A DNA stretch of 64,000 nt from positions 8,851 to 72,850 of the forward strand of contig MEHQ01001435.1 of NCBI GenBank assembly GCA_008828725.1. Reading direction: 5' to 3'. The translations under genes and the position numbers were made by a program. Origin of the DNA: Saccharina japonica. Lineage: Eukaryota > Sar > Phaeophyceae > Laminariales > Laminariaceae. Under the pieces are notes generated by a model. That model had not been told where the DNA came from. It worked only from the letters and a program-made list of their open reading frames with translations, and made no database searches. Positions 44,401-55,279 of the stretch are shown piece after piece (the stretch's first letter is position 1; each line of letters starts with the position of its first letter).

Positions 44401-47400
44401 CCATCCCTCATGACACCGTGTGACGCGCTGGCCAAGTTCGACGACACCCATGTGCCTGAACGCCAGAAGCTGTTCTCAATGTCTTCATCCTCCGTGCCAC
44501 ACACCGGAAGTTTGTCAATTTTTAGTGTGGGCTCGCCCTTAACTTGCAAACCGAAAGGACTGCCGACGATGGGCACGCCTTCGTCGTGCTTTTTCATCGT
44601 CACGACTTCGATGTGCACGGAATAACGTCCGGGGAACGAGCTCTCGTAGGCGGCCGTAAGTGTCCCATCCCCGTTATTGACTACCTCCGCGAAAACAATC
44701 TGATCCGCGTTGGCTATCCAAACGTACATAAATAGCTTGTTGTTGACGGCATTCCATCGGTCATGCGGCGGCGCGTCATCCTCGTCCGCCAACTGGATTT
44801 CAAAAGAAGTCCGAACGCCAGCCCGAGCATGATGAAGTCCCTTGCCGTGGGCTGTGTGAGGTGCGACTTCGACCCCTGGAGAGTATTTGTGAATCTGTCA
44901 AGCACAACGTGTGGTATTTGGTTGATATTTTGTTGGGTTTAAACTAGTAAAGGTGATAGGGCCTGTCAAACGTCTCCGGCTGTGTGGCAATTGTTTGGAA
45001 AGTTGAACTATTATCATTCTAATTTGAGCTCATTCACTGATAAAGCTGTGCGTGAAGACACTTACCAGGTATATTACAAGAAACGACGAGAGGGAAAGGG
45101 TAGCACCAAACGAATTCTGGCAGCTCATCCTATATACAAATAGTAAAGGTACGAGTAGGTAGGCACAGTTCGAGAAATGCCCTAGGTGTTAATTTCGAAC
45201 GTTCAGGCGTTTGCGATTATCCGCGTCGCAACTTGGATACTCGGATAGAACAGATAGGACTTTGAACGTTATTTCAGAGGGTCCCTCAGTTACGTCATAT
45301 TGACAGCATCACGTTAACAAACCGGGGCGTCTAGAACGCACATGTGCTGCGGCTACGATTGAGTCTCCTTTTTGTTCGGATATACAACCCTGGCACATAT
45401 CCACCGCTTATTGACGGTACAGTAATAGGCGGATACCGCTGGGTAATATGTTTCCCCTCGAGCACGGACTAGTTTTCATCAGGAAGAACAGTGGATCGGG
45501 AGTCCTGTGGTCCAACAAAAGATGCAGATATGTAGTAGAAAAATCGTCCTAATACGGGGGATCATAGTAAATAGGATCTACGGTACACACACAAAACTAT
45601 ATATTCCAGTACTTTCACAAAAAATGTGGTCCTGATTACTACGTTTCCCTGTAATAGCAATTATCGTGCAAGAGAGCGGAAGAGGGCATTCCCTGAAATA
45701 TTCTCAATGAAATTGGGCTGTATACAAACATCCAAAATGCTAAATTCACGTCCAAGTCCTGGTTAGCTTCCGTAGATCACTACTGAGCGTTACACGTACC
45801 AGACTGTAGTACGAGTAAACACAAGGGGGGGGGGCGATATAAGTATCGACTAGAGTCATGAGAGGCCCCTCGTGTGTCCACAAGATCACGATACACTCCT
45901 GTTCACCCCGTTCGCATTTTTGTTTCGTCAGATTTGAAATGATCCTGGTCCGGTGGTAGAACATGGTAGTGACCACACAGCTTGTCACGTATCCGTGCTT
46001 TACAATGGTCCCAATACGGCTGATGGTAAATTATCCTCGCATTTATAGCGCTAAGTTCCAATATCATATATCAGGTACACATCACAGCAACGTTGTTGAG
46101 GGAGCAATACCATATATCAGCATGGCCCATAGAGTTCCGAGCCAACACCAAAAGGACACCGAAAATACACATGTCACAAACCCCTGGAACATGCTCTTCG
46201 CGATATTATTATAGAGGCATTCAAAAACGGAGGTGACAGTATCCGGTAGACGATATACAAAATTAGGGAATAATGCCTGCCATCAGGTTTGCTGTTTTTG
46301 GGTTGTTCTATCCTGTGAATATATATATATATACAAGGGCTCCGCATGGGTGCCGGCATTCGCCGGCACCCATGCTCCGGATAGGGCAATTTACCTGGCA
46401 CATCAGTTATTTCGTACCATCCTTAATATTTACGACAATGTGATGGCGCTCGGTCGTGTTTCGATATCTGACGTGCAGAATTAAGGTAATGCCAAGTGTT
46501 GCAGGAAGAAGGGAATGCTGCGTGTTGAAATATTCAGTTCGCAACCTTATTTCTCAGTCTCAACAGTAGTCAGTCTCAGAAATGTGATCAGTCGCTTTTG
46601 GTGTTCCGTGGATAGTCTCAGTTTTCAGGATAGTTTGTGAGATTTACGACAACAATGTGATGGCGATCGCTCGTGTTTTGATATTTGACACATACTACGT
46701 ACAGAGTCAAGGCAATGCCAAGTGTCGCAGAAAGGAGGAAACGCTAACTGTGTTGATACTCAGTTCGCAACTTCATTTCTCAGTTTCTGTCAGAAATGCA
46801 CCAGTCGCGGTCCCGGTGTCGGGCTCAGTTTAGGTCGTGCGGCGAAAACACATCGTGCCGAGCAAGCGGTTGCGCGTGGATGTAGTCGAGATATTTCAAA
46901 GCTGGCGGCAACGGGAAGGGGGTCTCAATCCTTCTCTGACTCTCGTGTCGGAGCAGACTACTCGTATCTACAGCACTACTCGTATACACAGGCAGCAAGC
47001 TTATTTCGTGATTGTTTCTTGGAGATCCGAAATATAGCGAGGTTCTACGTACGTTCTTCTCAGTGCTACAGACCAGCTGCTCGTTACATCGTACGTACAA
47101 AACAGCAGTACTTTGTACCTGGTACTACGCTGTTCTGCGTACAAACTCATATTTCTACCCTGAAAAGAAGGGAGCTACAGCATCAGTACCAAGGCAGTAT
47201 GAATCCACCCGAGAAAAAATCGGCTAAACTTTTTGTTGTCGTATTATTGTGCTACTACTGTTCTACGGTAGTACTGACTGTACAAAGACTGTCGTGCTTG
47301 CTGCTGTAGTATCGTACTCGTATCCCGACGAAGCAAGGCCGAAGGGGTGGAAGGGACTAAAGCTCGCTCAGAGGTAGTTGGGAGTAGGTAGTCGCATTTG

Positions 47401-48589
47401 CGAGACCGAGCTATCGAAGCTCGCGACCGAAAAAAAAGCCCAAGATCCTGGAACAAATACACTGACTACTGACTATTGTACTAGTAGTAGTACACAGAGT
47501 AAGAACGTACGTAGAACCTCGGTATATCTCGGATCTCCAAGAAACAGCCACGACATAAGCTTGCTGCCTCAGAGAAACAGCCTCGGCGTCCCGCACGGAG
47601 CCTTTCTGCCTACAGTAATACTATTAATACTACTGCTGTGCTGTTGTTGTACTATTAATACTACTGCTGTGCTGTTGTTGTACTAGTAGTAGTACACAGA
47701 GTAAGAACGTACGTAGAACCTCGGTATATCTCGGATCTCCAAGAAACAGCCACGAAATAAGCTTGCTGCCTCAGAGAAACAGCCTCGGCGTCCCGCACGG
47801 AACCTTTCTGCCTCGAAGAAAAAGTCTCGATGTCCCACCGTCTCGTAAGAGCCCACGGATTGAAGGTCGCCGCGCTCGGCGGCGGCGATTGACTCGAGAG
47901 TGCGCGCGGGCGGAAAGTCACGGGCGGAGGCTGAGGGGGGCGACCCTCGAGAAGAGCGGGCGAAAAAGCCAACCCGAGGCCTTCAAAACGGGTCCCGAGT
48001 GCGAGTCCGGTCTAAAGCGAAGTCAGAGCCGAACAGGTCCAAGATCACCTGAGTGGTCAATGCTCATTGTATTTATATCTATTCCAAATTGAATCAATCG
48101 TAGACTTCTGAAACCCCCGAGCCTTCACAATTACAAGTGAAAATACATTACGTACATGTTCGGGAAATAACCAGTTTCTTATTATTGGCGGTAGGAGCAT
48201 TTGCTTGATTAGTCGAGGATCCGTTTGTACCTCGCCTAACAACCGACTGTGATATAAAACACTAATTACGCCCGACACAATCCCATGGGCAATAACAAAA
48301 ATCAGAAACTATGGTGAAATGCGAGTCAGGTAGAATAACTACTTGTGGATCATCGTCGGTAAGCGAGATTTCCCCTCCGAAGAGCTAAATATACCTTAAC
48401 ACAGCTCTGTTGTCGACAATTACCTATCATTTAACGTACCTGCTCATCTGCCGGTTTGCCGTCGAGAAAGGTTGGGAGCATCGGCCGGCTGTTCGGACCC
48501 TGTTCGTTTCCCAACGCAAGCGAAACCGCAGATGTTACAGCGGTCTTCGCAGCCGCCAGCACGACCAGCAGAAGGAAGATTGGCACCAT
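38427..48589 (-). CDS. Secreted filamin-repeat / NXPE-like protein, multi-exon
   Basis: Phased exons, 5' to 3': 48,440-48,589 (start, signal peptide MVPIFLLLVVLAAAKTAV), 44,071-44,875, 43,797-43,926, 43,399-43,599, 43,006-43,149, 42,706-42,883 plus 41,632-41,747 (one exon split by the MITE), 41,215-41,283, 40,866-41,021, 40,311-40,373, 40,027-40,185, 39,485-39,589, 38,858-39,017, 38,767-38,807, 38,427-38,654 (stop). Most joins are phase 0 with GTRAG donors; at least one exon is missing between the first two. The 805-bp exon has a filamin-type Ig repeat (GKGLHHARAGV, DGTLTAAYESSFPGRYSVHI, VGSPFGLQV), then WVFQPKSC and WILILGGSVQRGVF, like block I (GDS-type Ser) of NXPE/PC-esterases. GLHWG is a possible catalytic His. 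The tail is Cys-rich (ILCPENALRCSAGF, MCTDCPSG). Likely extracellular or secretory-pathway carbohydrate modification; function inferred. Confidence 0.8.
39167..39448 (+). CDS. Unrecognised 93-codon ORF antisense to an intron
   Basis: An ATG-start frame (MTDVYSGTLFVTNMKLRRIW ... KHARALTYDEAILTAI, stop) lies on the plus strand within an intron (39,018-39,484) of the minus-strand host gene. Residue composition looks protein-like and the opposite strand is not open. It could be a small gene or chance; no family recognised. Confidence 0.3.
   Translation: MTDVYSGTLFVTNMKLRRIWVKEPDRSENDFAKKCYLYRSTRHLLFSLGTQQWDTTLMALASATTESRELYRWHNGTKHARALTYDEAILTAI
41756..42705. mobile_element. hAT-type non-autonomous element, 950 bp, in a host-gene exon
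   Basis: Terminal inverted repeats CAGGGATGCGTATTTCC are flanked by an exact 8-bp direct duplication GGTATACT (41,748-41,755 and 42,706-42,713). CAGGG-type ends plus 8-bp duplications are the hAT superfamily signature. No transposase frame is inside, so it is a MITE-like derivative. Taking it out with one duplication leaves the host exon at 294 nt, open and in phase with both neighbours. Confidence 0.92.
45553..45653. mobile_element. MITE (GGGGG..CATAGTAAATAGG family), copy 2
   Basis: Left end TACGGGGGATCATAGTAAAT; right end inverted reads TACAGGGAAACGTAGTAATC. The central part shares TACACACACAAAACTATATA-like sequence with copy 3. Confidence 0.65.
46331..46382. repeat. Perfect 14-bp-arm hairpin with ACAAGGGCTCCGC start
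   Basis: GCATGGGTGCCGGC and GCCGGCACCCATGC are exact complements separated by ATTC. The preceding TATATATACAAGGGCTCCGC is the same boundary as in the inverted module at 49,312. Confidence 0.8.
46429..46597 (+). repeat. Duplicated ~168-bp segment, copy 1
   Basis: TTTACGACAATGTGATGGCG to AGAAATG...CAGTCGC; the second copy is at 46,642-46,810. Shared text includes GGYAATGCCAAGTGT and CAGTTCGCAAC. Confidence 0.75.
46642..46810 (+). repeat. Duplicated ~168-bp segment, copy 2
   Basis: Tandem-spaced partner (213-bp offset) of 46,429-46,597. Confidence 0.75.
46991..47813. repeat. Inverted and direct repeat cluster
   Basis: 47,478-47,611 and 47,680-47,813 are nearly identical 134-bp direct copies (GTACTAGTAGTAGTACACAG to CCTTTCTGCCT). 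The segment 46,991-47,058 is the inverted complement of their centre (GGTTCTACGTACGTTCTT opposite AAGAACGTACGTAGAACC). A transcript could fold into a long hairpin. Confidence 0.8.
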
Positions 48590-48839
48590 CACAAACTGCC
48601 TTGAGTTTCAAAACTGAGGACGACACCTCTTCCAAGCAAAGAGCAAAGGAAAATAAAATGTTAGAAGGTAGATGTTTCCAGGGATGGATATGTTGGCACC
48701 TAAATCTGCCAGTGAAAAGTCTTGGTGGGTACTGTCGCGATGGGATATACGGAGGAAGCACACCGATACTCACAATTTAGTCGTATTTGCGCCATTACTA
48801 GGTTATTGGATATTAATGACTCATGGTTCCCCTTCACGG

Positions 48840-49300
48840 TGAGGGTGACTTAAACTCTTGAGGGGCGTCGGACAATGAAACTAGGGAACACCGCACAAGC
48901 GATTATATGAGTCACATGGTTCGGCTATGACGCGTGTTTGTTATGCTATACAATACCTGGTACAATTACCACAGCAACGTCAGCTATGAGTTCGATTGGT
49001 TTGACGGTTGTGGTGGATGTTGACAATATTATCATTATTTATTCCTTCGCACAACCGAGCACGCACAATACAGCGTGGCCGTCACAGACGCAAGAGCTTG
49101 AAGCGCGGCTGCTGTTATACGGCTGCTGTGGTAATGTGCGCGGTGACTGATAGGCTGTTTTTGAAACTCACAAGAAAACTGCGAGTTGCCATCGTCCCGT
49201 GCACCAACCACGGTACTGTCAACCGGAATCGATTACACCTCTTTTATGGCCACGGTGGTTCTATAGCGTCCCCTCATCCCCGGGTCTCCGGGTGGCTTCT
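48840..49300. other. No supported gene
   Basis: Upstream flank of the minus-strand host gene; only overlapping short frames. The promoter of that gene should lie just above 48,589, but no clear core element is visible. Confidence 0.35.
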
Positions 49301-49304
49301 ATTT

Positions 49305-49391
49305 GTATATATATACAAGGGCTCCGCTCCGCGGGCGGCTGACGCCGCCCGCTACGCTCGCGCAAGGAAAGGGGCAGAAGAGGCCCATGAT
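49305..49391 (-). repeat. GC-rich hairpin module, inverted copy of 1-85
   Basis: The reverse complement matches the window start over more than 75 bases (CCTCTTCTG...CCCTTTCCTTGCGCGAGCG, then the GGGCGGCGTCAGCCGCCC hairpin). The TA side carries TATATATACAAGGGC. Confidence 0.85.
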
Positions 49392-49399
49392 GTATAGTG

Positions 49400-50100
49400 C
49401 AAGCAAAAGCACCGACTTGAAAATGCCAAGAGGTTCATGGTAAGAGGTTCATGGTGCACAGGGAAGAAACGGCGGACTTGACATGCATGCAAAACATGCT
49501 CGGGATGCACACTAGCTCCATGCTCCAGGACAACAAAGAAGCTGTATGATCGAAAGAGAAAGCACAGCAACACGGCTCACAGCACGGCGCTGCGCTGCCT
49601 GCTGTGGTGTGTGTGATTTGTGCCTTCGTGAGTATGTGTGGTAGTGCAACAACAACGAACGGTGGTATATATTACTTCGTACTTTGTATGTATGAAAGAG
49701 AAAGCACAGCACAGCTCGGTCGTCAAGTTGTGAAGTACGAAAAACAGGAAATCAACAAAACTGAGAAAGAAGAAAGACGTACACATTTGTACGTACGTAC
49801 ATACGAGTATACTCGTACGTACTCGTACTCGAAAAAAAGAAAAAAAAGTCCATCAGACCCATTGCGCCGCAAAAAACAAAAAAAAGTTTTGACGTCTTTC
49901 GCGTTCTGTCAGCCTTGATGCTCCCCGTCCCTCCGCGATCACGTCGCCATCGATTCGGTCCGGGTCAAGCTCTACTGCCTCTCTGCCCCAGTGAGCCCCG
50001 TGGCCCGCCTCGCATGGAGCCCGGTGCTCACCGTGGCCCTCGTTCGCCCGCTCCATCATGATGGTGTTCAAACTGCCGGGGTTTCTCTTTAAATCCTATT
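49400..50100. other. No supported gene; GTAC-rich stretch at 49,786-49,830
   Basis: TACGTACGTACATACGAGTA and following CTCGTACGTACTCGTACTCG form an almost continuous self-complementary GTAC/CGAGTAC tract. Neighbouring open frames do not resemble genes. Confidence 0.4.
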
Positions 50101-50122
50101 TGTTCCGATAAATAAGCAACGC

Positions 50123-50425
50123 TTGAATTTTGTTTTACACGACCAAACGACCCTTATATTTTCGGACATGCTGCAGCAGCAACGCAGACAAAGCGCCTTC
50201 ATGCTTCCCTCGTGTCTCGGTGGACACGCCACGCCTAGCCACGAAAAAGGCGACCGCGCTCCTTCTGACCCCCCCTCTACTGGCCAGCGCCCTCCCATAC
50301 CCGCGATGACGCCGGGCTCGCCCGCGCTGCCGTGCTGTCTGGGCACACACACGAACCCAAAACTGAAAGAGGAAGAAGCCATGCGCCAACTAAAGTATAT
50401 AGAATCAAATGATGAAGAGATATGA
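50123..50425 (+). CDS. Unrecognised 100-codon ORF
   Basis: The frame reads TTLIFSDMLQQQRRQSAFML, a Pro/Gly-rich middle with two similar CLGxHxxP segments (CLGGHATP and CLGTHTNP) and an acidic helical end (LKEEEAMRQLKYIESNDEEI). The start may be the ATG at Met-16 or Met-27. The paired CLG.H..P motifs could be a weak internal repeat. No family recognised. Confidence 0.35.
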   Translation: MNFVLHDQTTLIFSDMLQQQRRQSAFMLPSCLGGHATPSHEKGDRAPSDPPSTGQRPPIPAMTPGSPALPCCLGTHTNPKLKEEEAMRQLKYIESNDEEI

Positions 50426-50439
50426 GCAAGTAATGAACG

Positions 50440-51040
50440 GAGGCGGTGTTCGAAGTGGGAGCTCTGAGAGTGCAGGGATGAGGGATCCCTGGGCGAGATA
50501 TCTGTAAGTGTGTCTATAGTTTATCGGGAGAGGCATCGGCGCCACCTTCAAAACAGGCTGCGTTTGGATCTTCGGGTGTTTCGTGCGTACGGCAGGTCGA
50601 CGGTGATCGGAAAGAGTTTTATCGCAGTAGCTTGTAGTTACCTGGAGCTTTTATTGACGAAGGTGCTCAAGATAAGCTTACACCTCGAGTAGGAAGTGCT
50701 GCAGTGGTCGAAATTTGACGAAAGTTTGGGGTGCACAAAGTGAGGCTATAAACAACCCCTAACTGAACGTTTGCAGCTTAACTACAACCTTACAGGAAAC
50801 TCAAGCCCGCAAAACAGAAGGATGCGTCCTGATTGGGTGTGGGGACGTTGGGTCCGCCAGACAGTAGTCATCGGCAGTCAGCAACGACGCACGAGGTGTT
50901 GTCGTTCACACGAAGTAGCGAGCCAGTACCGCAAAAACACACAAAATCGCTGAAAAAGTGAATTTAACGCGCGAGCGCATAACACGAAGGATATATAGCC
51001 GATCAAGAAAAGGACTTCACAAAACCCTTGCTGTTTTCCA
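50440..51040. other. No supported gene
   Basis: Short frames only, between the small ORF and repeat copy 2. Confidence 0.35.
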
Positions 51041-51558
51041 GGTGCATATGTATAGTTATGTTTGTGAAATTTTCGCACTTTTCGCAACTTTCTCTTCGCG
51101 CGAGCGCTTTTCGGCAAAACGCTAAAAGTACCCCGACACGGGAGGCCCGGCCGGACACATTGGTCGAGGTTTGAGCTCGATTCGAGCACTGTAGCTCGCG
51201 TGGCGGGCGCTCAAAGTTTTTTTTCGCGCGGGAGTGGATAAGGCGATTTCCCGGGTTCTCAGCATGAGGCCTTTCTTTTGTACGTACGTGCCGGCAAATA
51301 ACATTGTTCGGCTTCTCGTTTTTTGCCCTTTCGCGAGCTCGTGATGAGCGCACGATAGCCCAGACATGTGTACCAGTATACAACAGGTGGACACCATAAC
51401 ATGGGAGCACAACGTTACAATTCATGAGGCCCTGTTTTTGTCCAGTCGTGCGTTTTTTGTGCGTTTCTTGCCGAGAGCACGTGAGCACACACGAACAGCA
51501 GCAGCACCGCAGAGAGCGTGTTACAAACAGTGCAACCTCAATGTTACAACCCTACCGC

Positions 51559-51590
<32 letters not shown>

Positions 51591-51713
51591 CATCACACCA
51601 TGCATGCGCGTGCCTCAGATCCGTGCTGTACCGTGACGAGTTGCTTTTGTCGAAGCCTGCGATTTTCCTCATGGTATCATACCAGTACCTGCAGATCGAT
51701 GCTCATGTACGAA

Positions 51714-51797
51714 TCTCTCCGCTGTCCCGAAATGTAAGAAACTTTTGTTTATTAAAACTATATATAAACTGTCGTTACTTTTCCGGACAGAGTGATA
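51714..51797. mobile_element. Stowaway-like MITE, copy 4, diverged
   Basis: CTGTCCCGAAATGTAAG at the left and, inverted, CTCTGTCCGGAAAAGTAACG at the right match the 32.5-kb family ends. Confidence 0.6.
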
Positions 51798-52419
51798 CAA
51801 CACTGTGCGCCTCGAAGGCAGATCTGTGGTGTGCTCTGTTGTTGCTTCGTACGAGTAGTTGCTTTCATAGGAGCCAGCAATCCGTTACCAAACGACACCA
51901 CCACCACCACCACTCTTCTGCCCGCTGCTGCTGTTGATGGGCTCCATGTGTCATGCGTATGTGCCAGAATAACGCTCATCTGCGCTGTAGTGCTGTGGCT
52001 AGCTGTGTCTATCGGAGCCTACCGTCCATAATCCACACCATCTATCTACTCTTTTCTGTTCTGCTGCTGCTGTGTGTGACAGAGCCACGCCCACTCTGAC
52101 TGGAAATGAATGACCGCTTTTGAATACCACGATACATCAAACAACGTGCAACGAACACAAGAAACGCCACCGCCCCGGAAGAAGCACAAGCAGCAGACGT
52201 GCCTGTGGCGGATCCACCGTATGCTACTGTGGCTATTAATTAGTGGTTGCTTCATCGCAGGCTCGCATCCATCATCAGGCACCACCACCTCTCTCTCTCT
52301 TCTACTACTGCTGTTGTTGCTTGCTGCTGTGCTTGCATCATGTATGTGCGGAGTGTCGTTTGTCTTACGCGGGCCGCGACAAATAATCGTGTACGTGGCA
52401 GTACATGGAAAACGTATCT

Positions 52420-52490
52420 TTGAAAATATAGGCAAACGGTCACCATGCACGATTCTATGCTCGAAGGCTTGAGTTCGATCCTTGGCGATG
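52420..52490 (+). other. tRNA-like internal promoter remnant in repeat copy 2
   Basis: TATAGGCAAACGGTC resembles an A box and GAGTTCGATCCTTGG a B box; a T-run follows at 52,506. The position within the repeat parallels 3,917-3,985. A full cloverleaf was not found. Confidence 0.25.
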
Positions 52491-53163
52491 ACTACGTATG
52501 ATACTCTTTTTTTTTATTGTACGTAACCCAGACCCCCATAATGTAAGACAGGAAGCACACAAAAATCAAGTGGATTTCTTAGGCAGGTGTGGTCGACACT
52601 TTCAGCCCCTTCTTCGGTGCATCCTTTTCTACTTCTTCTGTAAAACATTTATTATCTCACCACTACTCTGTACGAGTACTGTGTTCCACGTGTCACGTGT
52701 GCGTGCGTGTGCGGTGTGTGCCGTGTCATGCGCGTGTGTGCAGCGTGTCACACTTTTGTGGAATTTTCAAACGTTTTTTTTGTCGGGAGTTTTCTCTCGG
52801 TTTTGTGCGGGATAGACCTTTCCTTACCTTGAGCGCCACAACAATTAAATATGTTACGAGTATTTCAATATATTGACTAATACGTTTGGCGGGATCATTC
52901 ACAAATCTCTAAGAACGATCGAGTCAATAGTATCGGTTCCACCATATTTATTTACGAGTATGTTTTATCTAAAAAACTGCAGGTGTTGTGGTTCTAAAAA
53001 GGTCTACATATTTATTTATGAACCGCAATACGAGGATATTTTATAACATGTATATATATAGCATGTGCTATTAATACGTACCAGGTATACAATAGAAATA
53101 TGATATGCGTATGATACAACATCGCATGCTGTTATTTTAATATTAATATTAGGTTTTCGATTC

Positions 53164-53214
53164 GCCCTTGCGCCACTCCCCCAGTCACGTCCCGGAGGGG
53201 AACCTTGTAGTATG
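53164..53214 (+). repeat. Hairpin module closing repeat copy 2
   Basis: CTTGCGCCACTCCCCCAGTC ... GGAGGGGAACCTTGTA; the clearest copy of this module family. Confidence 0.7.
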
Positions 53215-53517
53215 TATCTTTCTGGGAGTTGTAGTCGAATATACTGCTGGACGAAAAACTAAGGTTTCAACATACAGTAGGTAGTAACTCTTTAGGCCCA
53301 CAAAAGGGCAAAAAAAGGCATAGAAGCTCTGGTTCCCTGGTAGCTGGCATCAATCATTGTAAAATTCGAATTACGGACCTCGGTTGCAACTCCCTTACTC
53401 AATTTCCAACTCGTATGCTTATGTTGACGAAATGCCTGCGCGCGCCCACTTGACAACACTTTCCTGAGTGAAACTACGTCTCCGTAACGCCTCATATTTC
53501 ATATTGCGTTCTACATG

Positions 53518-53880
53518 CTACGGTGACGTGCATACAAACGTAAACGCAGAGAAGCGGATCTCGCCGCCGTCTCTAACGGGACGGCTCAAACAGCCGCTGG
53601 TGATGGACCGTGGCTGCAGAAAATCGGCAAATGGCTTGACCGGTGGTGTGGTACAGGTACGGGGGCAAGCTGCACAAAGAACCTGGGACGGCACAAGTTC
53701 AACGCCTGCTTGAAAACAATATTCGGTTTTATAGAACTCCAATGTTTCGAAACTTGTCATTTCGTCGGACCCAGAGCCTGTAAGAGTTTTCCGGTGCCAA
53801 TTACCTTGTCGATCAACAGCTGAGTTGGCACTGCGTGATCACCTAGCGGAGACAAAAAGGAAAGCCCTCGGCGACGACTA
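53518..53880 (-). pseudogene. Partial paralogue of the host gene's C-terminal tail
   Basis: LLIDKVIGTGKLLQ (about 53,775-53,820) resembles ILIGKAVGTKQMF of the exon at 39,485-39,589. The following frame to 53,518 (EYCFQAGVELVPSQ, VLCAACPRTCTTPP) has the C..AG....C..CP spacing of that gene's Cys-rich end. Exon phases cannot be joined cleanly, and upstream minus-strand frames to about 54,580 are suggestive only. It is probably a fragment or a gene whose other exons I cannot see. Confidence 0.4.
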
Positions 53881-53899
53881 AACCCTAGGCGGCCCTAGG

Positions 53900-55270
53900 G
53901 GACCGCAGAACAAGACGTTTTGTAAGGCCCGCTCGTGCTTCCGTTGATTGCCAGCGCGACATACCCACAGCTCCGCCGTGTGGTGCGATCTTACGAAAGA
54001 TAGCTGCCGTGCGAGAGCTCCACATCCACAGAAAACCATCTCAAATATGACCAAGGAAGAACCCGTGTACGAGTTCACGTGCACTGGCTGGAATGCCCAA
54101 GGAATTGTCTACTATATTTGTTTCATATTGGCACGGGAAGTTTGAATATTAATAAATTACCACTAGAAGCATTTGTGGGCCAGACGAATCTGCCAAATAG
54201 CACCAATCACACACGAGTTTTGTAGGCATTTTGTTTGGTCAAACATATGTGATTGGCGAGAACGGCCGGCCGCTACGATCGCACCGCTTGTCGAGGCATG
54301 CCGAGAGGTTGCGCATGCGACACAGAGACAGACCGCATGTTGTACCTTGGACACTTAGACAATCGCCGCCGCCGAGGGCGGCTAAACACCTCCTGGTGCA
54401 TGGTGTGTCCCCCCTGTAGTATGTGCCTACTTGTGTTTCTCGGGGCCTGCGCTCTGTCCGTCCGAGAGGGTCGAAAGTCAAGGTCGGCGCAGGCTTCTGT
54501 GTCCCTGCACTTGCCATCATCTGCACAGAGCCCAGGGGCGAAGGATTTGAGAGCGTGCGTGTAAAGCAATACAACCACACAAGACTACAATACCAGTGGT
54601 AGTAGCTTCGTCTCCATATATTCGTGCCCTGGCGCTTATCTGCAACAGCGAGAAACCCAGTACTTGCAGCAGGCCGGTCGTCTTTTCCTTCAGGTTGCAC
54701 ACAGTAAACAATGTCCTCCTGTCCGGAACTATAAGATATTTAGGATGCTCATATTAACGCCCAAACAGTCCGTACACTTCTGGACACAGTCGCAATCAGG
54801 AATATCTCTCGGTCCGAAAAATTACGACATCTTTGGTACTACCGAATAATAATCCCCAGACATATATGATGGTTTCGGACGTTGTTGTATCGTGTACGTT
54901 ACAAACTAAAAAAAAAAGATGATCAAGTTAAACGACCCAAAACAATTCCGAACATGTAATGCATAAAAGACAAAACAACCAGGTAAAGGATCGGAACCTC
55001 ATGCCTGACATCACGCGCCATACTATGAAATGTCACCTTTCTTTTTGTAAAATATTCGGCCACTCGGGAGTGTTATACAGCTTACTATTACCCGTCACAG
55101 GTAATAGTCAAACTTCCTCGTATTTGGGCCCGGAGAGCCCGGTTACCCGGCTGCTAGACGGGTACCCGGCTGTTAGATGGATGCCCGGTGGGTTCCCGGC
55201 TGTTAAAACCAGGTCCTTACTCGGGCCGGTGGTTTTATCTTGGCAACTCTAGCTGCGAGAAATAGCCACC
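53900..55270. other. No firmly supported gene
   Basis: 54,273-54,578 (minus) and 53,948-54,145 (plus) are open but mutually exclusive in strand and lack a recognisable domain. Upstream exons of the paralogue fragment may lie here. Confidence 0.35.
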
Positions 55271-55279
55271 GCGGGAGTT

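Larger units (their letters stand above)
44880..48430. other. Long intron region of the host gene, repeat-filled
   Basis: Between the signal-peptide exon and the filamin exon. It holds a MITE (45,553), a hairpin (46,331), a duplicated 168-bp segment (46,429-46,810) and an inverted/direct repeat set (46,991-47,813). At least one small exon with length 1 mod 3 must lie here or the first exon must use another donor; I could not locate it. Confidence 0.5.
51046..53214 (+). repeat. Dispersed ~2.1-kb repeat, copy 2
   Basis: Start (TATGTATAGTTATGTTTGTG) and end (CTTGCGCCACTCCC...GGGGAACCTTGTA) match copy 1 at 3,005-5,105. The interior has extra CAG repeats (51,559-51,588), a Stowaway-like MITE (51,714-51,797) and a tRNA-like stretch near 52,420-52,490. 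The left hairpin module present next to copy 1 is absent here. Confidence 0.65.

Noticed and set aside
46722-47309. 195-codon plus-strand ORF
   Set aside because: It crosses the inverted-repeat cluster and the second copy of a duplicated segment, and has no recognisable domain.
48472-48780. 102-codon plus-strand ORF
   Set aside because: Opposite strand of the signal-peptide exon, which has an ATG, hydrophobic core and a good donor.
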